From: Candidatus Lutibacillus vidarii
GTDB lineage: Bacteria; Actinomycetota; Actinomycetes; Actinomycetales; Dermatophilaceae
NCBI GenBank assembly: GCA_016717165.1
Contig: JADKGA010000004.1
Coordinates: forward strand, 310,001 to 374,000
Length of the DNA: 64,000 bases
Reading direction: 5' to 3'
Part shown: one piece after another, positions 50,199 to 58,088 of the stretch
Layout: each line of letters opens with the position of its first letter
Numbering within the stretch: position 1 is the first letter of the stretch
Position numbers and translations under genes: made by a program
The notes under the pieces: model-generated
What the model was told of the DNA's origin: nothing
Database searches by the model: none
What the model saw: only the letters and a program-made list of their open reading frames with translations

Positions 50199-50465
50199 AT
50201 GACCCCGGATGAGAACAAGCCCACCCTGACCGACGTTGAGAAGGCGATCAAGGCCGCCAAGGAGGCCGAGCAGAAGATCATCGACCTGGACCATCACGCC
50301 CTCGAGCACGAGACGCCGCGGGTGTTCGGTGAGGAGTATGGCGACCTGGCCGCTGCCCGCCGTCGGCAGTTTGCCAAGGAGCTCGCCAAGGAGGCCGAGG
50401 AGCACAAGGCCCACCACGACGACCACCACGGCCATCACAAGGACCACAAGGACCACAAGCACTAG
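50199..50465 (+). CDS. Small charged protein with His-rich tail
   Basis: An 88-aa protein: MTPDENKPTLTDVEKAIKAA, then a charged helix and RRRQFAKELAKEAEEHKAHH ending in a run of His, Asp and Lys (about eleven His in the last 22 residues). No signal or membrane segment. GGAAAGGAAGG lies before the ATG. The tail suggests metal (Ni, Zn or Co) binding or storage; function unknown. A longer upstream frame lacks a ribosome-binding site. Confidence 0.65.
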   Translation: MTPDENKPTLTDVEKAIKAAKEAEQKIIDLDHHALEHETPRVFGEEYGDLAAARRRQFAKELAKEAEEHKAHHDDHHGHHKDHKDHKH

Positions 50466-50546
50466 GCTCGCCGGCCCCGCGCCACCCGATCCCGGTCAAG
50501 CGTCCCGGAAGGCGGTCACCTGGGAGCTGCCGGGCCACTGCACGTC

Positions 50547-50705
50547 CTCGGCCAGGACCCTCCCGTTGCTCGGCCGGGACACTCACGCCCTCGGCCCGGA
50601 TGCTCAACGTCCTCGGCCAGGACCCTCCCCTTGCTCGGCCGGGACCCTCACGTCCCCGGCCAGGACACTCCACGTCCTCGGCCGGGCCACTCCGCGACGT
50701 CCGCA
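50547..50705. repeat. Short CTCGGCC-rich direct repeats
   Basis: Imperfect direct copies of CCTCGGCCAGGACCCTCC and CTCGGCCGGGACACTCACG-like units fill this part of a 485-bp gene-free stretch (50466-50950). No coding signal. Confidence 0.6.
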
Positions 50706-50900
50706 CACTGGACCGTCGAGCACGTGGCGCGCGCTGCGACGGTCACGACACTCACGCGCCCCGCACGACAGCGGTCACTGGCACGAACCAGTCGCGGCGC
50801 ATCAGCGGTCGCGTCGCCGTAGCGAGCCCGTTGGGGGGATCGCCGTACCGGTCGGCGGGGCTGGCGCGACGAGAGTCACGTCCTCCGCGCGCCGAAACAG

Positions 50901-50943
50901 CGATGCGGTATGCCGGTCAGGATCTGACCGGCATACCGCATCG
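50901..50943. terminator. Perfect 20-bp stem, bidirectional terminator
   Basis: The left arm CGATGCGGTATGCCGGTCAG (50901-50920) pairs perfectly with 50924-50943 around a GAT loop. It sits 8 bp after the rplI stop, at the meeting point of convergent genes. Both arms contain the GTATGCC motif. Confidence 0.8.
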
Positions 50944-50950
50944 TGGTTTG

Positions 50951-51397
50951 TCAGGCCGGGACGACCTCGAAGGCGACCTTCGCGGAGACCTCGGGGTGGA
51001 GGCGAACCGAGGCGGCATAGGCGCCGGTTGTCTTGATGTGACCGGGGATCTCGATCTTGCGGCGGTCCAGCTCCGGGCCACCGGCGGCCTTGACGGCGTC
51101 GGCGATCTGAGCGCTGGACACAGCACCGAAGAGCCGCCCCCCGGAGCCGGCCTTGGCCGGGACGGCGACCGACATACCTTCGAGCTGCTTCTTGACCGAC
51201 TGCGCGGCCTCGAGCGTGCTGATCTCGCGGACCTCGCGGGCCTTGCGGATCGAGGCGATGTCCTTCTCCGCGCCCTTGGTCCACGGGGTGGCCAGCTTGC
51301 GGGGGAGGAGGTAGTTGCGGCCGTAGCCGTCACGGACGTCGACGACGTCCCCGGCAGCGCCGAGGCCGCTGACCTCGTGGGTCAGGATGAGCTTCAT
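50951..51397 (-). CDS. rplI: 50S ribosomal protein L9
   Basis: 148 aa, the family length. MKLILTHEVSGLGAAGDVVD and VRDGYGRNYLLPRKLATPWT form the N-terminal L9 domain; the C-terminal domain starts VAVPAKAGSGGRLFGAVSSA. Last gene of rpsF-ssb-rpsR-rplI. In many actinobacteria dnaB follows closely; here it lies 41 kb away. Confidence 0.98.
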   Translation of the reverse strand: MKLILTHEVSGLGAAGDVVDVRDGYGRNYLLPRKLATPWTKGAEKDIASIRKAREVREISTLEAAQSVKKQLEGMSVAVPAKAGSGGRLFGAVSSAQIADAVKAAGGPELDRRKIEIPGHIKTTGAYAASVRLHPEVSAKVAFEVVPA

Positions 51398-51424
51398 GGT
51401 CTGTGCTCCTTCTTCGGGCCGGGC

Positions 51425-51661
51425 TCAGCGAGCCGAGCTCGAGTAGGGGAGCAGCGCCATCTCACGCGCGTTCTTCACGGCGTTGGCGATGCGACGCTGC
51501 TCCTGGACCGAGACGCCGGTCACCCGACGCGCGCGGATCTTGCCGCGGTCGGAGATGAACTTGCGCAGCAGCGCGGCGTCCTTGTAGTCGATGTTCTCGA
51601 CCTTGGCGACCTTGAGCGGGTTCGCCTTCTTCTTGGGCTTACGCACAACGGGCTTGGCCAT
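51425..51661 (-). CDS. rpsR: 30S ribosomal protein S18
   Basis: 78 aa: KKKANPLKVAKVENIDYKDA and LLRKFISDRGKIRARRVTGV are classic S18. No zinc-binding Cys, so it is the zinc-independent form. The ATG at 51661 is preceded by AAGGAGAG. Between ssb and rplI. Confidence 0.97.
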   Translation of the reverse strand: MAKPVVRKPKKKANPLKVAKVENIDYKDAALLRKFISDRGKIRARRVTGVSVQEQRRIANAVKNAREMALLPYSSSAR

Positions 51662-51737
51662 CGTGGTGCTCTCCTTCTTGAGGCTGAAGAGCCCGGGGTT
51701 TCGCGCCCCGGGATGGGTTGGGGAATGTGGTGGACGA

Positions 51738-52286
51738 TCAGAACGGAGGCTCGTCGTAGGACGGCGCGCCGCCCCACCCGGAGTCCGCAGCGGGACGAGG
51801 CGCCTGGCTCGGTGCGGCGCTGGGGCCCGAGGCCCACGGGTCGTCGGCCGGAGCCGAACCGCCGTAGCCACCCTGGCCACCCTGGCCACCCTGACCGCCG
51901 AAGCCGCCCTGACCGCCACCGCGCTGGGTGCGGTTGACCTTGGCGGTGGCGTACCGCAGCGAGGGGCCGACCTCGTCGACCTCCATCTCGACGACGGTGC
52001 GCTTCTCGCCTTCCTTGGTCTCGTACGACCTCGACTTCAGCCGGCCCGAGACGATGACGCGCGTGCCGCGGCTGAGCGACTCGGCGACATTCTCGGCCGC
52101 GTCCCGCCAGATCGAGCAGCGCATGAACAGCGTCTCGCCGTCCTTCCACTCGTTGCTCTGCCGGTCGAAGGCCCGCGGCGTCGAGGCCACGGTGAAGTTC
52201 GCGACGGCAGCGCCGGAAGGGGTGAACCGCAGCTCGGGGTCGGCAGTGAGATTGCCGATGATGGTGATGACGGTGTCGCCGGCCAT
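51738..52286 (-). CDS. ssb: Single-stranded DNA-binding protein
   Basis: 182 aa: an N-terminal OB-fold (DTVITIIGNLTADPELRFTP, LSRGTRVIVSGRLKSRSYET, VEMEVDEVGPSLRYATAKV), a Gly/Gln-rich linker from about 120, and an acidic tip SYDEPPF, the usual SSB partner-binding end. Sits between rpsF and rpsR as is typical. Confidence 0.97.
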   Translation of the reverse strand: MAGDTVITIIGNLTADPELRFTPSGAAVANFTVASTPRAFDRQSNEWKDGETLFMRCSIWRDAAENVAESLSRGTRVIVSGRLKSRSYETKEGEKRTVVEMEVDEVGPSLRYATAKVNRTQRGGGQGGFGGQGGQGGQGGYGGSAPADDPWASGPSAAPSQAPRPAADSGWGGAPSYDEPPF

Positions 52287-52303
52287 GGCTGGCCTACCGT
52301 CGC

Positions 52304-52591
52304 TCAGGCGTCCCGGCGCAGCAGCTTGGTCCGCAGCACGGCCTCATTGAGGCCCAGCTGCCGGTCCAGCTCCTGAGCCGTCGCCGGCTCGGCCGTCATC
52401 TGGATGACGGCGTAGATGCCTTCGGACTTCTTCTTGATGTCGAACGCCATGCGGCGCCGACCCCAGATGTCCACGGTGTCGACACTTCCGCCGTCCTTCT
52501 TCACCACGGCGAGGAACTTGTCGAGACTCGGTGCGACGGTGCGCTCGTCGATCTCGGGATCGAGGATGACCATCAGCTCGTACTGACGCAT
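52304..52591 (-). CDS. rpsF: 30S ribosomal protein S6
   Basis: 95 aa beginning MRQYELMVILDPEIDERTVA, with WGRRRMAFDIKKKSEGIYAV. The ATG at 52591 is preferred because AGGAGG lies 10 bp upstream and it gives the standard start. First gene of the ribosomal/ssb operon. Confidence 0.97.
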   Translation of the reverse strand: MRQYELMVILDPEIDERTVAPSLDKFLAVVKKDGGSVDTVDIWGRRRMAFDIKKKSEGIYAVIQMTAEPATAQELDRQLGLNEAVLRTKLLRRDA

Positions 52592-52764
52592 GCGTGAACC
52601 CACCTCCTTCGGTCTAGGCGGTCACGGTCGGTCCGTGACAGGAGGGCTGCATTCGTCGTGCCGACACGGCACTGCACAAGCAGCGGTATGCCGGACAACC
52701 CTCCGATGGTACCCGCGATCCGGCCCGCCCCCAACTTCGTCGCGGTGGGAGCGCTGGAGCAGAC

Positions 52765-54132
52765 TCAGCGGAAGGCGACCACGAACGAGTCGGGCCGCCC
52801 CGACAGCGGTCCGTCCTCGGGGTCGACGACCACCGGCCAGGTGATCCGGCGGCGCATCGCGGCCCGCCATACGGCGTGGACGAGGTAGATGACCACGGCC
52901 AGACGCAGGATGAGGAAGACGGCATACCACTGGCCGGGCAGGCCGCGGTCAGCGACCGACTGGGCGGCGATGTGCAGCCAGACCGCGACGAAGTGGACCG
53001 CCTCGACGAATCCCCAGACGAGCACGTCCCGCCAGGGCAGCCCGACGAGCGCGACGAGCGGGACCAGCCACAGCGAGGACTGGACCGGGAAGGACGCGCC
53101 GGTCACCAGGACGATGCCGACCATGACGGCGCTGACCTCCCACAGCGACGGACGGGCCGGCGCGGCCAACGCCAGGATGGCGCCGACGACGACCGCCGCG
53201 ATCCAGCCGCCCACGGTGAGGGCGCTGACCGCCGTCGAGGTGAGCGGGTGCCCGGCGAGCATCGGCAACACCCACGGCGACCCGAAACCGGCGCCGGAGG
53301 TGGCCCAGGAGACATACGAAGCGGTGGCCGCGGTCGAGTTGAGCAAGGACAGCCCGCCGACGACCGCACCGGCGCTCACCACGGCGGACACAGCAACCCG
53401 CCCCGCGACCTGCCTCCGCCCGGCCCGCAGGCTCAGCAGCACGGCCGCGATGACGACGAGCACCGGATAGCTGCGCGCGGCGATCGCCAGCCCGAGCAGG
53501 ACCCCGGTCCCGACCGGCCGGCCCCGCGACCAGAACCACATCGCCGCGGCAACGAGGGCGACCCCGAGCGCGTCCGGCGAGATCAGCGCGACCAGCGCCA
53601 CCACCGGAGAGAACGCGACGAGCGCCGCCCGCTCCGGAGCGAACCGGGTGGTCAGCGCGGTCAAAGCCGCGGTCGCGGCCATGAGCGCGGCGACGAGCGC
53701 GGCCCAGATGAGCAGGTACCCGCGCATCTGCTCGACCGACGACCCCGTGGACACCGACGGCAGCGACCCCAAGGCCGTCATGACCAGCCCGGTCAGAGCT
53801 GGCTGGTTCGGCGCCGGCGACGCCATGCCGCCGTGGAGGTACGCAGCGATCCCGTCGCCGAGGGCGCCGTCGCGGTATGTATTGGTCAGGTCCGAGAAGC
53901 ACATATGCCAGAACTGGTCGGGGGTGTCCCAGCCCGCCTGGACGCAGTGCGTCTGCATCAGTGCCGCAGCCCCCACCGGTATGGCGCTCAGCGCCCCGTA
54001 CATCGCGGCTCGGCGGCGCAGCCCCATGGGCACGGCATACCGGCCTCTGGGACCGGAGAGGACCGCGCTCGCGGAGGCAACCACAGGGTCGTCCGCGTGG
54101 TCGGTCAGCGGGGAAAGCGCGCCCCCGGTCAT
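52765..54132 (-). CDS. GT87/DUF2029-like membrane glycosyltransferase
   Basis: A 455-aa membrane protein with about ten to twelve hydrophobic segments; HGGMASPAPNQPALTGLVMT and FSPVVALVALISPDALGVAL carry the membrane-edge Asp expected of GT-C transferases, and LLGLAIAARSYPVLVVIAAV is typical of the mannosyltransferase-like GT87 family. Its ATG overlaps the PBP stop (ATGA), which sets the start. The PBP-GT87-rpsF order is common in this group. Likely uses a polyprenyl-phosphate sugar to build cell-envelope glycans. Confidence 0.82.
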   Translation of the reverse strand: MTGGALSPLTDHADDPVVASASAVLSGPRGRYAVPMGLRRRAAMYGALSAIPVGAAALMQTHCVQAGWDTPDQFWHMCFSDLTNTYRDGALGDGIAAYLHGGMASPAPNQPALTGLVMTALGSLPSVSTGSSVEQMRGYLLIWAALVAALMAATAALTALTTRFAPERAALVAFSPVVALVALISPDALGVALVAAAMWFWSRGRPVGTGVLLGLAIAARSYPVLVVIAAVLLSLRAGRRQVAGRVAVSAVVSAGAVVGGLSLLNSTAATASYVSWATSGAGFGSPWVLPMLAGHPLTSTAVSALTVGGWIAAVVVGAILALAAPARPSLWEVSAVMVGIVLVTGASFPVQSSLWLVPLVALVGLPWRDVLVWGFVEAVHFVAVWLHIAAQSVADRGLPGQWYAVFLILRLAVVIYLVHAVWRAAMRRRITWPVVVDPEDGPLSGRPDSFVVAFR

Positions 54133-56276
54133 GGCGTGGGAACCGGAGCCGGAGTCGTGGGCTTGGGCTTGCGGGGCTTGGTCGTTGTCGTCGACGAGGG
54201 CGTCGTCGTGGTGGGGCTCGACGTCGGGCTCGAGGTCGGCGACCCGGTAGAGGTCGGCGAGGTCGGCCTGGTCGTCGTCGGGGTGGCCGTCGTCGTGGTT
54301 GACGTCGTCGACGGGGGCGGCGTCGGGACCTTGGTGTCGCCGATCCCGACGCGCGCCGGGAAGTCGACGACCGGCACGCCCTCGAGGGTCGGCTTCATCA
54401 GGTCGATCCACACCGACAGCGGGATGCCCGCGCCGACGAGGTTGCCGTACCCGGGGATATTGCGCAGCGGCTGCTTGACCCCGTCGGTCTCCTTGTAGAT
54501 CGCGACCGCGACGGACAGCTGCGGGACGTACCCGGCCCACCACACCGACTTGCGCTCCTCGGAGGTCCCGGTCTTGCCGGCGCACGGCCGCCCGATCTCG
54601 CGAGCCCGGCCGCCGAAGCCGGCCGGTGAGGTGACATTCTCCATCGCGTCGATGACGTCGGCAGCGACATCCTTGCTGAACCCGGCGGCGACATTCTTGG
54701 CCACCGTGTAGTGCAGGTCGAGCGGGTTGGACTCGACCGACGTGACCACGTAGGTCGAGGCGCGCTGCCCCTGCGCCGCGATCGTCGCGTAGGCGTTGGC
54801 GACGTCAAGGACGTGCGGCGAGGCGGTGCCGAGGATGTTGGCGTACTCGGCGTTGAGGCCAACGGTGTCCTTCGGCACGCCCGCCGCGATGGCGGCGTCC
54901 ATGGTGTTCTTGGGGCCGGACTCGATGTTGAGCCTCATGAAGACGGTGTTGATCGACTTCGCCAGGGCGTACCGAAGGTCGACCCTCCCGAACGACTCGT
55001 GGTCGTAGTTCGAGATGGGCGTCGAGAACTCGGGGAAGCGCATCGGGCTGCGGCCGTCATACCTCGTCTTCGTGCTGATGCCCTGGTTGAGCGCACCGAT
55101 GAGCCCGAACGGCTTGAAGGTCGAGCCGGCGTCGATATTGGCCTGGGTCGCGTCGTTGAGCTGCTGGGTGAGGTAGTCGGCGCCGCCATACACCGCGACG
55201 ATCGCCCCGTCACCGGGGCGCACGGCGGCGACCCCGATGTGGAGGTCCTTGGCGGCATCGCCGGAGACGAAGTTCTTCTTCACCGACGCGACGGTGGCGT
55301 CCTGGGCGCGCTTGTCGATCGTCGTGACGACCCGCAGGCCGCCGCGAAGGATGTCGTCGTCGGAGAGCGAGAGGTCGGCCTTGAGCTCCTTGCGGACCAT
55401 CTCGATGAGGTAGCCCGTGGGGCCGCCGGTCGCCCGCTTGGTCACCGGCGGGACGATCTTCGGCATCGTGGCGCCGGTGCGTTCGGCGGAGGTGAGCCAG
55501 CCTTGGGAGACCATCCCGTCGAGAACGTACGCGAAGCGGTCCGTCAGGTTTTTCTGCTGGGAGGCGCCCAGCGCCGGGTCGTAGAGGCTGGGCCCGCGGA
55601 TCACCGAGGCGAGCACGGCACCTTCGGCGACGGTCAGCTTCCCAACGTCCTTACCGAAGTATGCGCGGGCCGCGTTCTGGACGCCGTAGGCCCCTCGGCC
55701 GTAGTAGATGGTGTTGAGGTAGTTCTGGAGGATGTCGTCCTTAGACATCTGACCGTCGACCTTGATGGAGATGATGATCTCCTTGGCCTTGCGGCTGATC
55801 GTCTGGTCCTGGGTGAGGAAGTAGTTCTTCACGTACTGCTGGGTGATCGTCGAGCCGCCCTGAGTCGGGCCGCCGGTCAGGCCGGACCAGATCGCCCTCG
55901 CGATGCCGGTCGGGGAGATGCCGCCCTGGGTGTAGAACTGGCGGTCCTCGGCGGCGAGCAGGGCCTTTTGGACATGGTCCGGGACGGCGGTCAGCGGGAC
56001 CGAGACCCGGTCGCCCTCGGGGTCGGAGAGCCGGCCCATCTCGGTCTTGCCGTCGCTGTAGTAGATGATCGAGGTCTGCGCGAGGGCGAGGTCGTTCGGG
56101 GTGGGGACGTCGACGACCTGGTAGGCCCAGACGGCCGCACCGATGCCGAGCAGCCCGAGGACGAGGGCGGTGAGCGAGCCCCACTTGAGGATCTTCCGCC
56201 AGCGCGGTCTGGCGGGACGCGCGGCGGGTTTAGCGCCTCCGCGGGTTCGACGGGAGGCGCGGGCGGGAGTGCTCAT
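54129..56276 (-). CDS. Class A penicillin-binding protein (PBP1-type)
   Basis: 715 aa: a short basic cytosolic tail, one membrane helix (WGSLTALVLGLLGIGAAVWA), a GT51 transglycosylase domain (ALLAAEDRQFYTQGGISPTG with the catalytic Glu; GGSTITQQYVKNYF; YLNTIYYGRGAYGVQ), then the transpeptidase domain with DAGSTFKPFG (STFK), SIN near 460 and CAGKTGTSE (KTG). A Pro/Thr/Ser-rich tail of about 70 aa is typical of actinobacterial PBPs. Start at 56276 (MSTPARASRRTRG). Confidence 0.95.
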   Translation of the reverse strand: MSTPARASRRTRGGAKPAARPARPRWRKILKWGSLTALVLGLLGIGAAVWAYQVVDVPTPNDLALAQTSIIYYSDGKTEMGRLSDPEGDRVSVPLTAVPDHVQKALLAAEDRQFYTQGGISPTGIARAIWSGLTGGPTQGGSTITQQYVKNYFLTQDQTISRKAKEIIISIKVDGQMSKDDILQNYLNTIYYGRGAYGVQNAARAYFGKDVGKLTVAEGAVLASVIRGPSLYDPALGASQQKNLTDRFAYVLDGMVSQGWLTSAERTGATMPKIVPPVTKRATGGPTGYLIEMVRKELKADLSLSDDDILRGGLRVVTTIDKRAQDATVASVKKNFVSGDAAKDLHIGVAAVRPGDGAIVAVYGGADYLTQQLNDATQANIDAGSTFKPFGLIGALNQGISTKTRYDGRSPMRFPEFSTPISNYDHESFGRVDLRYALAKSINTVFMRLNIESGPKNTMDAAIAAGVPKDTVGLNAEYANILGTASPHVLDVANAYATIAAQGQRASTYVVTSVESNPLDLHYTVAKNVAAGFSKDVAADVIDAMENVTSPAGFGGRAREIGRPCAGKTGTSEERKSVWWAGYVPQLSVAVAIYKETDGVKQPLRNIPGYGNLVGAGIPLSVWIDLMKPTLEGVPVVDFPARVGIGDTKVPTPPPSTTSTTTTATPTTTRPTSPTSTGSPTSSPTSSPTTTTPSSTTTTKPRKPKPTTPAPVPTP

Positions 56277-56566
56277 GGGCTCCAGTATCACCGGCGATCC
56301 TGGACGTTCACGAATCGGCGCCAACGCCCCGTGCCACGACTCGACCTGGGACAGAAGTGCCCTCAGGGTGCTTTCCCCAGTGGTGAACGGCGGGAATCTT
56401 GTCCCCATTATGGGGGGCATTTCAGGAGTCTGCCCTTCCCTCGCTCGCCTCAGGCAATAGCGTTGTCCCGTTGTTCATCTCGCCCGATCACCGGCGGCAA
56501 TTGTCGTGTGCCCCCCACGCCTGCCGAGGGTGATTGTGCCTTGATCTGCCCTCAGGAGGCACCTCA

Positions 56567-57409
56567 ATGAGCGCGTGCACGAACTGCGGCAAGCCCGTGG
56601 CGACCACCGACCGGTTCTGCACCGGATGCGGCTCACCGGTGGCCCATCTCGTTGTACCGCCGCCACCCGACGCAGCTCCGACCCCGGTCACCCAGACGGT
56701 GAGTCGCTCAGCCCTCCATCAGCCCGCCGCGCCCCCGGCACCTGTGGTCGCAGCAGCGGCCGATCAGCCCTCAATGGCACCCGCCGCGGCCGCCGCCACG
56801 CCGGCTGGAGGGTTCGTCACTACGGAGCCAAAGGCCGCGGTGAGCTTCAGCCAGCGAGAGATCCCTGCGTATACATCGACCACCTCGTCGACCACCGCTC
56901 CCGAGATCGCCCTGCTCCCTCACGAACGGCAGCTCTACGAGGCGACCTTCGCGCCGAAGCTGTTGGCCCCGCACCTCCTCACCTATCTCACGGTGACCGA
57001 CAAGCGCATCATTGTGCGACACCCCAACACCATTTTCGGTTTTGTGCCGCTCGGGTACTTCATGTCGTCAGCACCGCATTCGAGCGTTGAGCAGGTCGAC
57101 TCGGGGATGAACATGCACTCGACAAAGGTGCTCGGAGGCGGGGCTGCCCTGCTCTCCGGTCTGTGGCTCATCCTCACCTCGTTCGGCGGCTACCAGGGTG
57201 TCGCCGCGGGGGTACTGCTGATGGGACTCATCATCGGCGGCCTTGGATTCGCACTGCTCCTCACGGCGAAGGCTGTGGGAGTCTTCATCCACACCGGCGG
57301 CGCCGCGATGCACGCCTTCGCTCGCGGTAACCAACTGGCGGAAGTGCAACGCAGCGCCCAGACCGTGACCGCGCTCCTCCTCGAGACCGAGAAGTCTCGG
57401 GGCGTGTAG
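56567..57409 (+). CDS. Zinc-ribbon membrane protein
   Basis: 280 aa: an N-terminal zinc ribbon (CTNCGKPVATTDRFCTGCG), a Pro/Ala/Thr linker, a PH-like domain (HERQLYEATFAPKLLAPHLL then VTDKRIIVRHPNTIFGFVPL) and two membrane helices (GGGAALLSGLWLILTSFGGY; GVLLMGLIIGGLGFALLLTA). The ATG is preceded by AGGAGG. Ten bp before a response regulator, so possibly part of the same signalling unit. Confidence 0.75.
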   Translation: MSACTNCGKPVATTDRFCTGCGSPVAHLVVPPPPDAAPTPVTQTVSRSALHQPAAPPAPVVAAAADQPSMAPAAAAATPAGGFVTTEPKAAVSFSQREIPAYTSTTSSTTAPEIALLPHERQLYEATFAPKLLAPHLLTYLTVTDKRIIVRHPNTIFGFVPLGYFMSSAPHSSVEQVDSGMNMHSTKVLGGGAALLSGLWLILTSFGGYQGVAAGVLLMGLIIGGLGFALLLTAKAVGVFIHTGGAAMHAFARGNQLAEVQRSAQTVTALLLETEKSRGV

Positions 57410-57419
57410 GGCCTGGTCC

Positions 57420-58088
57420 ATGAGCCCTGACGTTGCGCACCTCCGCATCGGAGCGGTCGACGACCATCCAATCGTCCTGGCCGGGCTGGGCGAGGTCCTC
57501 AGCTGGCACATTCCGGGGTGCACGGTCAGCCCTGTGTCGAAGAATGTAGAAGAGTTCATCGCGGCCGGCCCCCAGGTCGATCTCGTCCTGCTCGACATCG
57601 AGCTGCACGACGGCTCCGACCCCGCAGAGAACGTTCTCGCGCTGCGCTCCCGCGGTTGGCCGGTCATCCTCTTCACGCAGGACCAACGGAACCACCTAGT
57701 GGCCCGCGCCTTTCGAGCGGGCGCGGCGGGGCTGCTGTCCAAGAGCGAAGACATGCCGGTCATCGCCAAGGCGGTGCTCACGGTCGTCGGCGGCCAGCCA
57801 TACCTCTCACCTGACTGGGCTGCAATCGTCATCGAGGACGATGCGTGGCTCACTCCGCACCTGACCATTCGTGAGGTGGAGGCGATCCGGCTCTATGCGG
57901 CAGGGATGAAGCTCACCTCGGTGGCCCGACGGCTCGGTGTCGCCGAGCACACCGTTCGGACCTACCTCCTGCGAGCCCGAACCAAGTACGAGGAGGTGGG
58001 GCGCCCAACCATGACCAAGTCGGACCTGTACTTCCGCGCGCTAGAGGATGGTCTCCTGTCTTTCCCCCGGTCCCCAGATACGACGTGA
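57420..58088 (+). CDS. LuxR-type response regulator
   Basis: 222 aa: a receiver domain (RIGAVDDHPIVLAGLGEVLS acidic pair; VDLVLLDIELHDGS phospho-Asp; LLSKSED Lys) and a C-terminal NarL/LuxR HTH (LTIREVEAIRLYAAGMKLTS, VARRLGVAEHTVRTYLLRAR). Overlaps the kinase gene by 4 bp, so the two form a two-component pair. Confidence 0.88.
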   Translation: MSPDVAHLRIGAVDDHPIVLAGLGEVLSWHIPGCTVSPVSKNVEEFIAAGPQVDLVLLDIELHDGSDPAENVLALRSRGWPVILFTQDQRNHLVARAFRAGAAGLLSKSEDMPVIAKAVLTVVGGQPYLSPDWAAIVIEDDAWLTPHLTIREVEAIRLYAAGMKLTSVARRLGVAEHTVRTYLLRARTKYEEVGRPTMTKSDLYFRALEDGLLSFPRSPDTT

